Below are positions 25,701 through 36,270 of a DNA stretch of 64,000 nt, in pieces (the first letter of the stretch is position 1; each line of letters begins with the position of its first letter). Below the pieces are notes generated by a model. The model did no database searches. It was not told the origin of the DNA and saw only the letters and a list, made by a program, of their open reading frames with translations. Both the position numbers and the translations under genes were made by a program. The DNA comes from Monocercomonoides exilis (taxonomy: Eukaryota > Preaxostyla > Oxymonadida > Polymastigidae), in assembly GCA_001643675.2 (NCBI GenBank), contig LSRY02000065.1, positions 1-64,000 on the forward strand. The letters are read 5' to 3'.

Positions 25701-27490
25701 TGTCCCACATGAGCATCGACACTCGCCAAAATGTCATCCAACAGAAACACCTCAGCCGATGAATAGACTGCCCTCGCCAGAGCTATCCGCACACGCTGCC
25801 CGCCGGACAGGTTGTATCCTCTTTCGCCCACTTCTGCTTCGTCTCCGCCTGGAAGAATGGCCAAGTCTTGTTCCAGACAGCAGGCTTGAACGACACGAGC
25901 GTAGCGGATGGGGTCAAAGGGAGTGTGGAAGAGGATGTTGGATTTGATGGTATCGTTGAAGATGAAGGGAATCTGGGATTGAAATGATGGAGGAACAGAT
26001 TTGTGATTATTTGATGAGAAAGAGGAAGGAAAAAATATATTTAAAACAAAAGAAATGATGATCATATGGTTGTCATTGACTAAGAAATAAAAAAAATAAA
26101 AAATAAAAAAATTAAAAATGAAAAAACAATTATTTTCATTTTTATTCATCTTTAATTACACACCTGAGGCACATAAGCCACCTTCCCCTTCAAAAATCCC
26201 TTCCCTTCCAAACAGATAGTCTCTCCCAGAATGGACGCTAGCAGCGCTGACTTGCCACAGCCAACAGGGCCGAAGAGGAGAGCGTGTGAATGTCTTGGGA
26301 GGGAGAGGGAGATGTTGCAAAGGATGGGAAGAGGAGAAGGCAGAGGAGGAGGAAGAGGGTTAACGTAGGAGGAGACATCGAGGCCATACAGCCAGATGAA
26401 GTTGGAGTGGAAGGTGTGGAGGAAGGAGGAGAGACGAGAGGAAGAAGAAGAAGAAGCGGAAGTTGAAGAAGAAGAAGTTGATGATGATGATGATGATGAT
26501 TGTGATTTATCTTTCTCTTCTTTCTCTTCTTTTCCATTTTTTCCATTTTTTCCATTTTTCTCATCTTTCTCTTTCTTCTCCTTGCTCTTATTCTCTCGGA
26601 GTGCTGGCATTTTGAATCGTCTTTTGCTTCCTCTTGTGAATTTTTTGCTCTTTTTGTTGGTAACTTCAAAGCGACTCCACGCAAATGATGCATTTGACAG
26701 GCTAATCACAATATCAGTATCAGCATCATTGTTATCATTATTCTCTTCTTTATCTCCTTTTTCTTCTTTATCTTTTTCTTCTTCTCTTCCTTTTTTCATT
26801 CTTTCTTTCTCTTCTTTTCCTTCATCTCTTCCATTTTCTTTCTTTTCTACATTTTCTTTCATCTTTCTTTGATACACCTCACTTCCTCCATCATCGTCAT
26901 CACTTTTGGAATCTTCTTTGTAAGAAAGTAAAATCGAACTTTTATCTTCCTTTTCCAAATTCATAGACAAATCATCAATATCTTCTTTCTCTTTCTCTTT
27001 CTCTTTCTCTTTCTCTTCTTCCTTTTTGTTCTTTCTTCTTTCTTCCTTTCCTTCATTTTCGTTATTTTCATCATTGCCTTCTCCATTTTTATCATCCTTT
27101 CCATTTCCTCCCTTCTCACCTTCAACACTCTTTCCAAACTTCTTGATAACTCTTCTAACTTCTTTGACCTCCTCCCTCTCTTCCTTCTCTTCTCCATCTT
27201 CTTCTCTTTCTCCGCCTTCTCTCTCTTCCTCCTCGTATTTATCAGGCGACTCATCTGCCTGCAGTAGCATCTCCATTCTCTCGATGTCTGCCTTGTCCAG
27301 CCGGATGCTGTTCAGCATCGATGGAATGCCATTCAGCGATGTTCTGAGTGACTCGACCGTTCTGATGGAAGGAAACAGCGCAGACGCCTTCAGAGGCAGA
27401 TGCTGCCAAAAACGCAGGCCAACAAGCACGATGAGGGTGAGTGTCTTCACAAGCGACTGGAGGATGTCCCCGATGGTGTTGAAGAGGACC

Positions 27491-27545
<55 letters not shown>

Positions 27546-28992
27546 AGTTGTCGAATATTTATTATTATATACATTTATATGTTAAATAAATTGATTATAA
27601 ATAAAAAAATAAATAAAAAATAAAAAAAGATTGAAAAGAAAAGAAAAGAAAAGAAAAACAGGAAATTTTCAATCAAAAATTCATAATTAAAAAACAATAC
27701 TCCTTTGCGAATGAGTTCATCTTGTCGTCTTCCTGATTGAAGCAGCTTGTCTTTTATCATTTCTTCCCAGCCGTTTATTTTTATTAACTGAAGTTTAAAG
27801 AACAGCAATGCAACACAAAAAAAGAAAGAGAAAGAGAAAAAGTGAAAATATTAGATTATCATCCCCAAAAATAAAATAAGCAATTTTTTATATTTTTAGG
27901 ATTTCTTTCTTTCTTTTCACTATTTTATCTTTTTTTCTAAAAATAACACAAATGGAATATGATTTTGGATAATCAACCTTTATTTGATCAAACACTTCAA
28001 TTGTTGTTTGGTCTGTCCTGTCAGATTCGCCTCGATATCGCTCGTACTGTTTCTGCGTTTGCCTCGAAATCCACGCAGAAATCGGTGAATCAACAATAAC
28101 CATCAAAACAACCCAAAATGATGATTTTCCAAAAAACGTAACAAGCGTCTTTACAGAAAAATACACGTCAAGCGGCATCACCATGAAGTTTTTAACAGAT
28201 TTAAACGTACTCAAAATTCCGCATGAGCTTGGCTCCGCATATTGCATCAATCTTCCTTCACCATCTCGAATTCTTTCATCTTCGCTCAGCCTCAAAGCCT
28301 TTTGGAATAGAATCTCTTTCAATGCTCGATTAACAATGTTGCCCATTGTTGTCTTGATACAGTTCCTAATGTATCCAACTATCATTCGCCCTAACATCAA
28401 AAAAATGTGAATTGATGAAAGCTTGATTCCCTCCATCAATTTTCCTTCATCCTGAATAACCCACTCAAGAAACGAACTAATAATAAAATTATCCCGATAG
28501 CTTATAACTGTGCTCAACACATTAAAACTGAAACATTCACGGAAACCAGCAAACATTTTGAAATGACAGAAAAAATCATCTCAATGAAGTAAAGCTTCCA
28601 GATAACTCTAAATGTGAGTGTCAAAATTGAAATACTTATGTTTGAATTTTAAATTAAAGGAGCACTGAAGTGTATGCACGATTAATGAGCAAACTGTTTC
28701 TTTTTTCTCTCTTCTTTATAAAGTTCTTTAAAATGCTTAATTGCCTCTTCTTCATGCGGCTCAGAATATTTAAATGGAAAATTTTTTTCTTCAAATGGCT
28801 TAAGCATTCAATGTCAATACGAAACCCTGAAGAAAAAATTAGCTAACCTTTTCACGACCTCTTCGAATCACTGGAAGAGAAAACCAGTTAATCAATCTCG
28901 AAACAGAGCCTGCGTTTTCATATCTACAAATTAAAATAATAGAAGATCAAAGTGGATTAACATTCAAACAAATTTTCTCGCTTGTAATCCAT
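22715..28992 (-). CDS. ABC transporter, ABCC (MRP) type, nine exons
   Basis: Exons: 28992-28970, 28923-28848, 28798-28695, 28607-28555, 28507-27978, 27787-27701, 27489-26164, 25972-22997 and 22834-22715; 1764 aa. It is a plasma- or endomembrane exporter of the ABCC class lacking TMD0. Exon 2 carries the family's [20 protein letters not shown] motif and TMD1 ends at [11 protein letters not shown]1 has Walker [13 protein letters not shown]-loop VAYVPQ, signature LSGGQ, Walker B VFLLDDI (Asp where the catalytic Glu is expected, usual for ABCC NBD1) and an H-loop His (LATHHT). TMD2 follows a long Ser/Pro/Glu linker. NBD2 is complete: [34 protein letters not shown]. Low-complexity Glu/Lys and Ser inserts around NBD1, coded by GA-rich microsatellites, explain the extra length over typical ~1450-aa members. 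The 47-nt fourth intron is easily missed and looks like a frameshift if ignored. Confidence 0.93.
25118..25400. repeat. Purine-rich microsatellites inside the ABC transporter linker
   Basis: Runs of GGAAGA/GAA/GAT type on the plus strand, including GATGATGAT at about 25361-25380, encode Ser and Ser/Pro tracts on the minus strand between NBD1 and TMD2. The frame is kept across the array. Related GA-rich low complexity at 26415-26500 and 26720-27250 encodes Glu/Lys/Ser tracts upstream of and at the edge of NBD1. Confidence 0.8.
27491..27541. repeat. (GA)25 dinucleotide tract in an ABC transporter intron
   Basis: An almost pure GA repeat on the plus strand. On the coding strand it is a CT tract ending directly at the CCAG acceptor of the intron at 27490-27700, so it forms the whole polypyrimidine tract of that intron. 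Confidence 0.95.
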
Positions 28993-29205
28993 TTAATTGT
29001 TTTTTCAATGAATATGAATTTTTTCTATTTCTCTTTGTTTTCTTATGGTTCTGCAATTTCAAATTGTTTTTCCAAATTATTATGTTTTCATTCATGGCTC
29101 TTTCATTTTAGCGAATAAAACAGTCAAAAGTATTTATGATCAATATTCATTTTGAATGGTATATTGATTTTAATTTTTATTAATTGAAAAGCATTTAGAA
29201 TATAT

Positions 29206-29206
<1 letters not shown>

Positions 29207-29251
<45 letters not shown>
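29207..29251. repeat. Poly-T tract, 45 nt
   Basis: Uninterrupted run of T on the plus strand, about 215 nt upstream of the ABC transporter start codon (poly-A on the coding strand of that gene). The exact length may be affected by sequencing. Confidence 0.9.
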
Positions 29252-29252
<1 letters not shown>

Positions 29253-29853
29253 TTCAGTTTAATAATAATCAAAATTTCAAATTATTTAGCAAAAAAACTG
29301 TTCAATGAGATGAATGAAATTCTCGAAGAATCTAGAAATCAGTAAAAAAAAATATTGTTTGTTATCAAATAAAAAATCTTAACTTTTTTTGCATCGTTGT
29401 TTCCCAGACGATTTCACCTATGAGCAATTGAATATTTCATTTTCATAAGCAATACTTAAAAATTGTTCAGAAAAACTGTGCTTCAAATAATAATATAAAA
29501 AAGTAAAATTTCTGAAGAAAGTAATTTTTTTTTGGCGTTCTTAAATAGATTTTCAAAATGAATTTTCATTCAGAAATATTTTTCAGGGAAAATAACTATT
29601 TCAATTACATTCACTCATGTTTATTGCTGACATATCTGGGATGATGAAAAAGCAGATTATTTGGTTTTGTTGTTAATTGGGATACATGAAAATTAACCTT
29701 GAACAAATACTTATTTGTGAAAAATGCCTTTGGAAACAAAGAAAAATAACCATTCATTGTATTCATTCCTTTTAAACAAATTCCGAGAATGTTTTTTTTA
29801 GAGTAGCATGAAAACTTTTTTGTATTTGAGATCAAAGAATAACTGGAGGATGC

Positions 29854-29904
29854 AAAGAATGTTGTGGAAAAAAGCATTGTTTTGATTTTTCCACAACATT
29901 CTTT
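29854..29904. repeat. Perfect 19-bp inverted repeat with 13-nt loop
   Basis: AAAGAATGTTGTGGAAAAA at 29854-29872 is followed, after 13 nt, by its exact reverse complement at 29886-29904. A T-run follows on the plus strand. It would fold into a strong hairpin in RNA or cruciform DNA. No gene context suggests a specific role. Confidence 0.85.
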
Positions 29905-30667
29905 TTGTGAGAAGTTTCTTTTTTTCATTCATTATATTTAATGATGTGTTGTTATTTTTAAAAATGTTACAAAAAGATAAAATTTCATACTCATTGAAAT
30001 CATGATATTTTTCAACAATTCCAGATGTAGATCTGTCAAAAAAAAATATTTGAATGAAAATCATTTAAGGTTGTTAATATTTCAATGAAAAAAATATGAA
30101 CAGCGTAAACATTTTTTGGATAGATTGCAAGAATTTGAGATAAAATTTGGGTTATTCTTTTTGAAAAGTCTCAAATATTTAACACCTTGGATATATGAAA
30201 ATGTTCCTCATTTGATAATTTTTGAAAAAAAAATTGGTCAAACTTCAGACTTATTCAAATTGGTATTTATAAGCCAATTTAATGGAAGAATAAGTGCATA
30301 TTGTAGACAACTGATGATTATTTAATAAAAATTGATGAAAAAAGAAAGAATCTTATTTCACTCAGATATAAAACATTTGTGATTTTAAAGAAAGAATAAT
30401 TTATATCCTCATTCTCTTTTGTGTTTGCACGAACATATTTGAACATCTGACTTATCGAAAGAAAATATGATATGAAATATTCAACAGTTGGATAATTTTA
30501 GTAATGCAAAAAAAGAATGTGCAAGATTAACTGCTTTCAATATTTATAGATCTTTCTTGTCTGAAATAAAACAATCAAAAAATTCTCTTTCATATTTTTT
30601 CATTTGTTAATGTTATTCACATGTTGCCTTAATAAAATGTTGGGATAATAATATTATCCATTTGTTT

Positions 30668-30925
30668 TTTGAAGAATAATTTTTTTAAAAATACTTTTTG
30701 TTTTATGTTCAAAAAAACCAAAAATTTCATATTTTGATCTTATATCTTCTCCCGCTTTCAAAAATTCATGATTATGAATGAAACAACTTTATTCAGTTTT
30801 AACAACTATTTCAGGAAAGTTTCATGAGCGGGAACAGACATTTGATCAAAATATGAAGTTTTTGATTTTTTTGAACATAAAACAAAAGGGATTTTTTATT
30901 AAAAAAAAATTATTTTTTGCCTTAT
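30668..30925. repeat. Imperfect inverted repeat, foldback/MITE-like, about 250 bp
   Basis: The left arm contains TTTTGTTTTATGTTC and TTTCATATTTTGATC (about 30695-30745). The right arm contains their reverse complements GATCAAAATATGAA and GAACATAAAACAAAA (about 30845-30890). Flanking A/T-rich parts (AATAATTTTTTTA against its complement) extend both arms, and TCTCCCGCT/GAGCGGGA lie nearer the centre. No ORF is inside. It is probably a short non-autonomous element, unrelated in sequence to the 63-kb foldback. Confidence 0.65.
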
Positions 30926-32173
30926 GTCATTAAAAACCATTTCATTAATTATATGGCTGATTATGTTGAAATCAAAATATTTCGAGTCAAAAATTTATGT
31001 TTTCAACCTTGTTTAAACATTTTATTAATGAACATAGAAAAGTTTCACTTTTATAAATAAGTAAATCTTTCAAACAATTTCATCAACCATAGGCTTTTGA
31101 AACGATTGAAAAACATTTTCATTCAAAAGCTCATAATCAGGCAAATTTCATTGAATTTTCAAAAATAATCAACAAATTGAAAAAAGTTATGATTTCATTA
31201 TTAATCACCCATATCCAAGTTTCTTTTTCACGTTTCATCTAATTTCATTTCAATTCTATCTTTTTTACTAAAGTTTCCGAATCTATCATAAATTTTTATA
31301 TTTTTCTTGTTGGAAAAATATTCTCACAAACAGATGACATTAGTGCCTTAAATTTTTGAAATATGAAAATTATTTAAAGAGTTTTTGTTTTTGAAAATTT
31401 TTCTGTGATTGTCGCTTTAAAGTTTTATTTGAATTGCATTCATGAGTGCATTTGTTGGTTGAACTATCTCTGTCAAATTACAGCAGATGACGGATACAAC
31501 AAAATTCTCCAGTGTGAAAGTTTTGTTCAATATTTTCTATTGATGGTCGAAATTTTCTTTCTATCTTTTTTGTTTTTCATTTTTTTGTATCTTTTCTAAA
31601 AATTCATTAAAATATAATTTTCTGAACTGGAAGTTAACCATGATTAAGAAAAGTGAAAACAGAAAATAAAAGATATTATTGATTTGGTTGAAAATAAGAA
31701 AGAAAAAGAATTTCAATCGGTTTTCACTCCGTAAATATTCAATGAAATACGATAAGTGTTCAAAGATAAGAAAAATTTTATAAAAGGTTGGAACTTGTGT
31801 TTCCTCATCTTTTCATGCTTGTCTCGAATCGCACTGCAATTGAGAGAGGAAGGAATAATTTTTGAATAAGATGAAGATTTGTGATGGGTGAACATGAATG
31901 AGGAAGAAAGAATTGAACAAGCAGAAGTGAAAAGCAGCCGCTATGAATGACAAATATCACAAAGGAATAAATGACAAATCTTGAAAATGTATCATCACAA
32001 ATTTAAGATATAATTTTGTTTCGAAATCTTTTCTCTTTATTTCTTTCTATTTCTCATTTTCTTTCGTTTGCTCATTTGTTGTTATCTGAATCTTCTGAAA
32101 CTCTTTTTTCATTCCATTCTTCCTCGGCTTTTCTGTGATGATTTTCATCAACTTAAAGGAGGGAACATTTGCC

Positions 32174-33593
32174 TTACAGATGCACAAAATAATCAGAAAT
32201 ATTCAACGATATATCGATCCAAAAATTTCTGTGAAGAAAATCAAATATTTTATGAAAGCTTATTATGACATCTTCGTATCCTTCTTCTTCCATCATTTCA
32301 AGCACTTTCCTTTTCAACTCTTTTCTTTTCGCTTCTTCCATTTCATCATCCGTTTTTTCTTTCAATCTTTCTGAAATTGACAAACAGAATGTCAAACTTT
32401 GATTTGTCATTCCGTAATTCATTGTTGATTGCATAAGTTCCTCCAAAAAGAGACCTATTGACCCGCCTTTCAGCAAGTCATCAGTTTTCACAGTCCTGTT
32501 TTTAGCTGCATTTCTTAAAGGAAAAATACATTTTTCGCTTATTTCCATGAATTTGTCGTTCGCCGAGAGATATGTCTTAACAAGGCAGCTCACGAGCTTG
32601 ATATATTCCTCATTCCACAATTTGCACGATAATAAGAAATAATCAATTGTATCTAGCCATCTCGTTAAAATTTGCACTTCTTTGTCTTTCTTTCCTCTCT
32701 CATCTTTCTCTCTCTTCCAATCAATGCACACTACCAATTCTTCCAACCTTCCTGTCACCTCTCTCACAAAATGGAGTTCGTTTTCAATCACATCTTCCAA
32801 ATTTCTATCTTTAAAAAATCTATCAATAAAAAACTCCCAAGCAGACTGATACGCAAGTTGAGTGAGGTTGAGATATTTCTGATGATTTTTGATTATCTCT
32901 CTGATTTCATTCAGATATTGTTCTTTTTGTACAGTCTTCAAAAAAAAAAAGAGAGAGAAACAATTCGAAAGGATCAAAAAGGAAATAGAAATTTTCATAC
33001 ATTAAATACACCAATATTGCTCAGCGCTAGCAAAGCTATTTCCACTTCTTTCTGAGTCTCCTCGTTTTCCTCTTTCTTCAATGTAGCTTTCAGAAGACAA
33101 CGCACAATGATTGCAAGTAATTCTTTTGAAAATCTGCTGTTAAGGAAAAGATAGCTTTCGCAAAGATCAGCCAGCAGCTTTTCATTTTTTCCTTTTTTCT
33201 TCTTATTTTCATCAACAATCATCTTCTCAATTCTTTTGCTCAATGAGCATCTTTGAAAGTCATTATTCCAAATTTTTTTCATCTCTTTGCAATATCCCAT
33301 GTGTTTTAGCATTAAAATCACATTTTCTAATGATAATTGTTTATCTTTAATCATTTTATCCGTTTCATGGAAAAATCCTTTTGTGAAAGCAGATGTGAAT
33401 TCTTCCTTATCCATTTCATCAATTATTCCATTCATTTCTTCGATTATTTGTTTCTGTTTTACATCGGTGCAATGATCCAGCTCAGAAAACAATTCTTCAG
33501 CAAAAAATAATGAAAGAATTTCATTAATCATTAATTCAAATGCAACAACGCATGCAAACTTGAAAACTTTTTTGTGTTGTCCGTTTCCTGCAT
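32174..33593 (-). CDS. Helical protein of the oxymonad '430-aa' family
   Basis: Exons 33593-33560, 33494-33001 and 32935-32174 give 429 aa. The two 65-nt introns (donors GTTTGC phase 1, GTATGA phase 0) match the pseudogene paralogue at 20.7-22.1 kb. The product begins MQETDNTKKFSKLFSELDHC and is almost wholly alpha-helical and charged. Recurrent family blocks include KRIEKMI, LLADLCESYLFLNS, EVEIALLALSNI, YQSAWEFFIDRF, ENELHFVRE and a C-terminal SLNISDYF. There is no signal peptide, TM helix or catalytic motif. The pattern of paired helices suggests an armadillo/HEAT-like scaffold, which is inference. I recall this as a large paralogous family in Monocercomonoides; its function is not known to me. 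Confidence 0.85.
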
Positions 33594-36270
33594 TTTAGAA
33601 AACACATTGGCACAGAGAAAAAAAATCATTATTTTCATTCAAATCAAAAGCGTATTCGTTTGGATTGAAGAAATAAAAGGAAAAAATAATAACTTTAAGC
33701 TAACATGAAAATATCATTAAGTATACCGTCGTTTTTTGCATTTGAATTTTTGGCAAGAATTTCAAAGAAAAACAACACTTTTAAACAATATTTATTAGTA
33801 ATGGATTCTTTGATCAAATTATTTTCTTTGAATTGGAATATTCGTCACGAAATAAGAGTTCAGTGAGTGAACATTACATGTGGAGCTAGGAATGTTATTT
33901 CCTGTGAAGGCAACAAGAAATGAGGCAATGAATCGATTTTTAAATTCCGTCTGATGAATTTTGAAAATTAAATGACAGAAGAAATACATCAATTTTATTT
34001 ATATCGCAAAAAGATGTAATGTATGTATTTTGTATTGTTCTATTGATTGTGAAGATATTTCCATCTATATCCTTTTCAAAGTGCAGGAATGTGAGTTATT
34101 GTTGAAATGGCCAATCCCCGCTTTGGAGAGCAACACGATGAGAATGAAGCTGATTATTATATAGCTATTGGGAAATAAATGAAGTTACGGAAGATACATG
34201 ATATTTATTTGGAACAAGAGGGAAGGCAAATTAAAACAATTATTTATTGAATGAAGATAGTAAGAAGGAATTCTGTGAAGGACAAAATCTGCACAATATT
34301 GTATAGAATTTGGAATATAATTCAGTGAAGCAGTTTGTGGTATTTTTGGAATTGGAAATCAAATGGCCATATGGAAAGCTGGACATTTATTGGGAAAAAA
34401 AGACCAAGAAATCTGAGAGAAGCAATAAGACAGGAGATTAGCAGCATCAACTTGGGTGATATGATTTTTCTGACTTTTTGGAAGTGAAAAAGTTTTCTAT
34501 CCTTTTTGGAATTTTTACAAGCGAAGCGCAATTTTGTTTGTCGATGTGCTGTTGAGGGGAGGACGATGATCAGCACTTCAGTTTTTGCACATGTCCTGCG
34601 AAAATCGCAAGACATATAAAACCAGCTAAATATGTTTCTTTTCTTACGCCTTTAATGGCATTTGCTAGAGGATAGGACAGATGGCTTTCTTCTTTTGCGT
34701 TACAACAAGGTTTTGATGGCTTTTAATATCAATATTCTTCTGTTATTTCATCTTCAACAACAACATAAACAACAACTTCATTGTCTTCTTCTTCTTCTCT
34801 TCTTCTTCTCTCTCTTCTAATGGATTATAACATTAGTTCAACATTAAGATCATCATCAACTTCTTCTTTAAATAAGAATTCTTCTTCTTCTTCTTCCTCC
34901 TCCTCCTCCTCCTCCTCCTCCTCCTCCTCCTCCTCTTCTTCTTCTTCTTCTTCTTCTTCTTCTTCTTCTTCAAGTTCTTTTTCTTCTGCCTCCTCATCAT
35001 TAGTGATCACATCTCCTTCGTCATAATCTTCTTCCATTTTGTCTTTTTGCCTCTTCTCCGTTTCAATCAGCATCTCATTCATCATCTTGCATTAGTTCAA
35101 CAACTATTCGACAATAGCTGTTTTATATTTGTTTTTCCTCGTTAATATCTCTTGGAGTAAAGAATATCTTCCGAATCTGGCTTATAACGAAATATTGCAT
35201 TGCTTTGGGAAGTGCCTTTTATTCACTCCATCTGGCAGCTGAAACATCACTTTGTTTGCAAACAAATTTGCGAAGCAATAAAACATTATATACATTCCTT
35301 CTTTGCATCGATTTTCACACAATCTTTTTCTTCAAAGAATTTATCACAACTCAATTAAAATTGAAGAATCTTCTTCTTCTTCTGTTTGCAAAATTGAAAT
35401 GAGCAAATTTTAAAAAGCTATGAGATTGATAGTGACTTTAATATACTGAACATAGATGCCTCTTTGTCATTTGAATGAAGTTTACTGAGAAAAAGTTGAA
35501 AACATTGGATAAATAACCATATTAACAAACTCTTTTTCTCTCAGTTTTGTCAATTTATATTACTCAGCTTTTTCTTCACCATCTTCTTCCTCCATGTTTC
35601 TGCTGAAAATGTACACTTTAATTATCGGATCTTTCTTCTTGAGAACTTTGATTTGGAAAGAATGCAATTGCCCTATAGGCAAGTGAAAAGGAGAATATGA
35701 AAGAAAGAAAAGAAAGAGAAAGAGAAATATTATCTTTGATGAAACTAAACTTAGCGAATCAAAGAAATGCCATTCAGCCTGAAAGGTGGATTGATCTTTG
35801 GCAAATGAGATTCTACAAATGGATAGAAATTTTTACATATTCAAATTGCACCTTTCAGAAGAAAAAAAATGGAATTTTGAAGAAGAGGCGCAAGAAGAAA
35901 TTTCTTAATCTATTTCTATGAAAAAAGGAATTGTAAATTAACCAACAGAAGAACAAAGAGAGCGTTTCGTGCATAAAAGGATGCACAAAAACACAACAAA
36001 AGAAAAACTGATAGTTTATTATTAGTTGCATTTTTTAAGCCTAAAGTTACGCTTTTTCATTTTGCTCCATTACAATAATCGAGTCATTCAACAGAAGAGA
36101 TATCTTATTTCGTGCATTCTTACAATACAAAAAACAATGATCCATTAATGTTTCGGAATCCTTAACAACTCAAGTGACAAATTATAGTTATGACATATCA
36201 TAAAGTATAAAGAAATTATTGATCTTAAACATAACATTTTTCCTGGCAATATTCACAATTCATTCCTTTA
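33594..36270. other. Intergenic region with a large CTT/CTC microsatellite
   Basis: About 2.7 kb between divergently transcribed genes (430-aa family, minus; surface protein, plus). The main feature is the microsatellite at 34780-34980. A tiny frame at 34108 (MANPRFGEQHDENEADYY...) is isolated. The last part is presumably the promoter and 5' UTR of the surface-protein gene; no motif could be assigned. Confidence 0.5.
34780..34980. repeat. CTT/CTC trinucleotide microsatellite
   Basis: Alternating blocks of TTC/CTT and CCT/CTC on the plus strand. The minus strand reads as Glu repeats inside a 260-nt acidic open frame (35085-34825) whose non-repetitive start (MMNEMLIETEKRQKDKMEED) looks faintly protein-like. 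A real acidic gene cannot be excluded, but no splice partner or domain supports it. Confidence 0.75.

Larger units (their letters stand above)
28993..32173. other. 3.2-kb gene-free AT-rich region with homopolymer and inverted repeats
   Basis: No frame shows a recognised domain; the longest (29611-29928, minus, 105 codons) is low-complexity AT noise. It holds a run of 45 T (29207-29251), a perfect 19-bp inverted repeat (29854-29904), a ~250-bp imperfect inverted repeat (30668-30925) and a copy of the GTTATGATTTC... motif shared with 11939-11975. A plus-strand stretch at 31420-31560 looks weakly coding (ADDGYNKILQCESF) but is isolated. Confidence 0.5.

Noticed and set aside
23000-27600. Numerous plus-strand ORFs opposite the ABC transporter, up to 316 codons
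   Set aside because: They are antisense shadows of conserved NBD/TMD coding sequence and of Ser/Glu microsatellites.
28508-28607. A frameshift or sequencing error in the ABCC gene
   Set aside because: A 47-nt intron with consensus GTTTGC donor and CAG acceptor restores the frame exactly.
34825-35085. Acidic poly-Glu protein on the minus strand
   Set aside because: Most of the frame is a CTT/CTC microsatellite and both strands are open. No splice partners or homologues were recognised, so it is listed only as a repeat.
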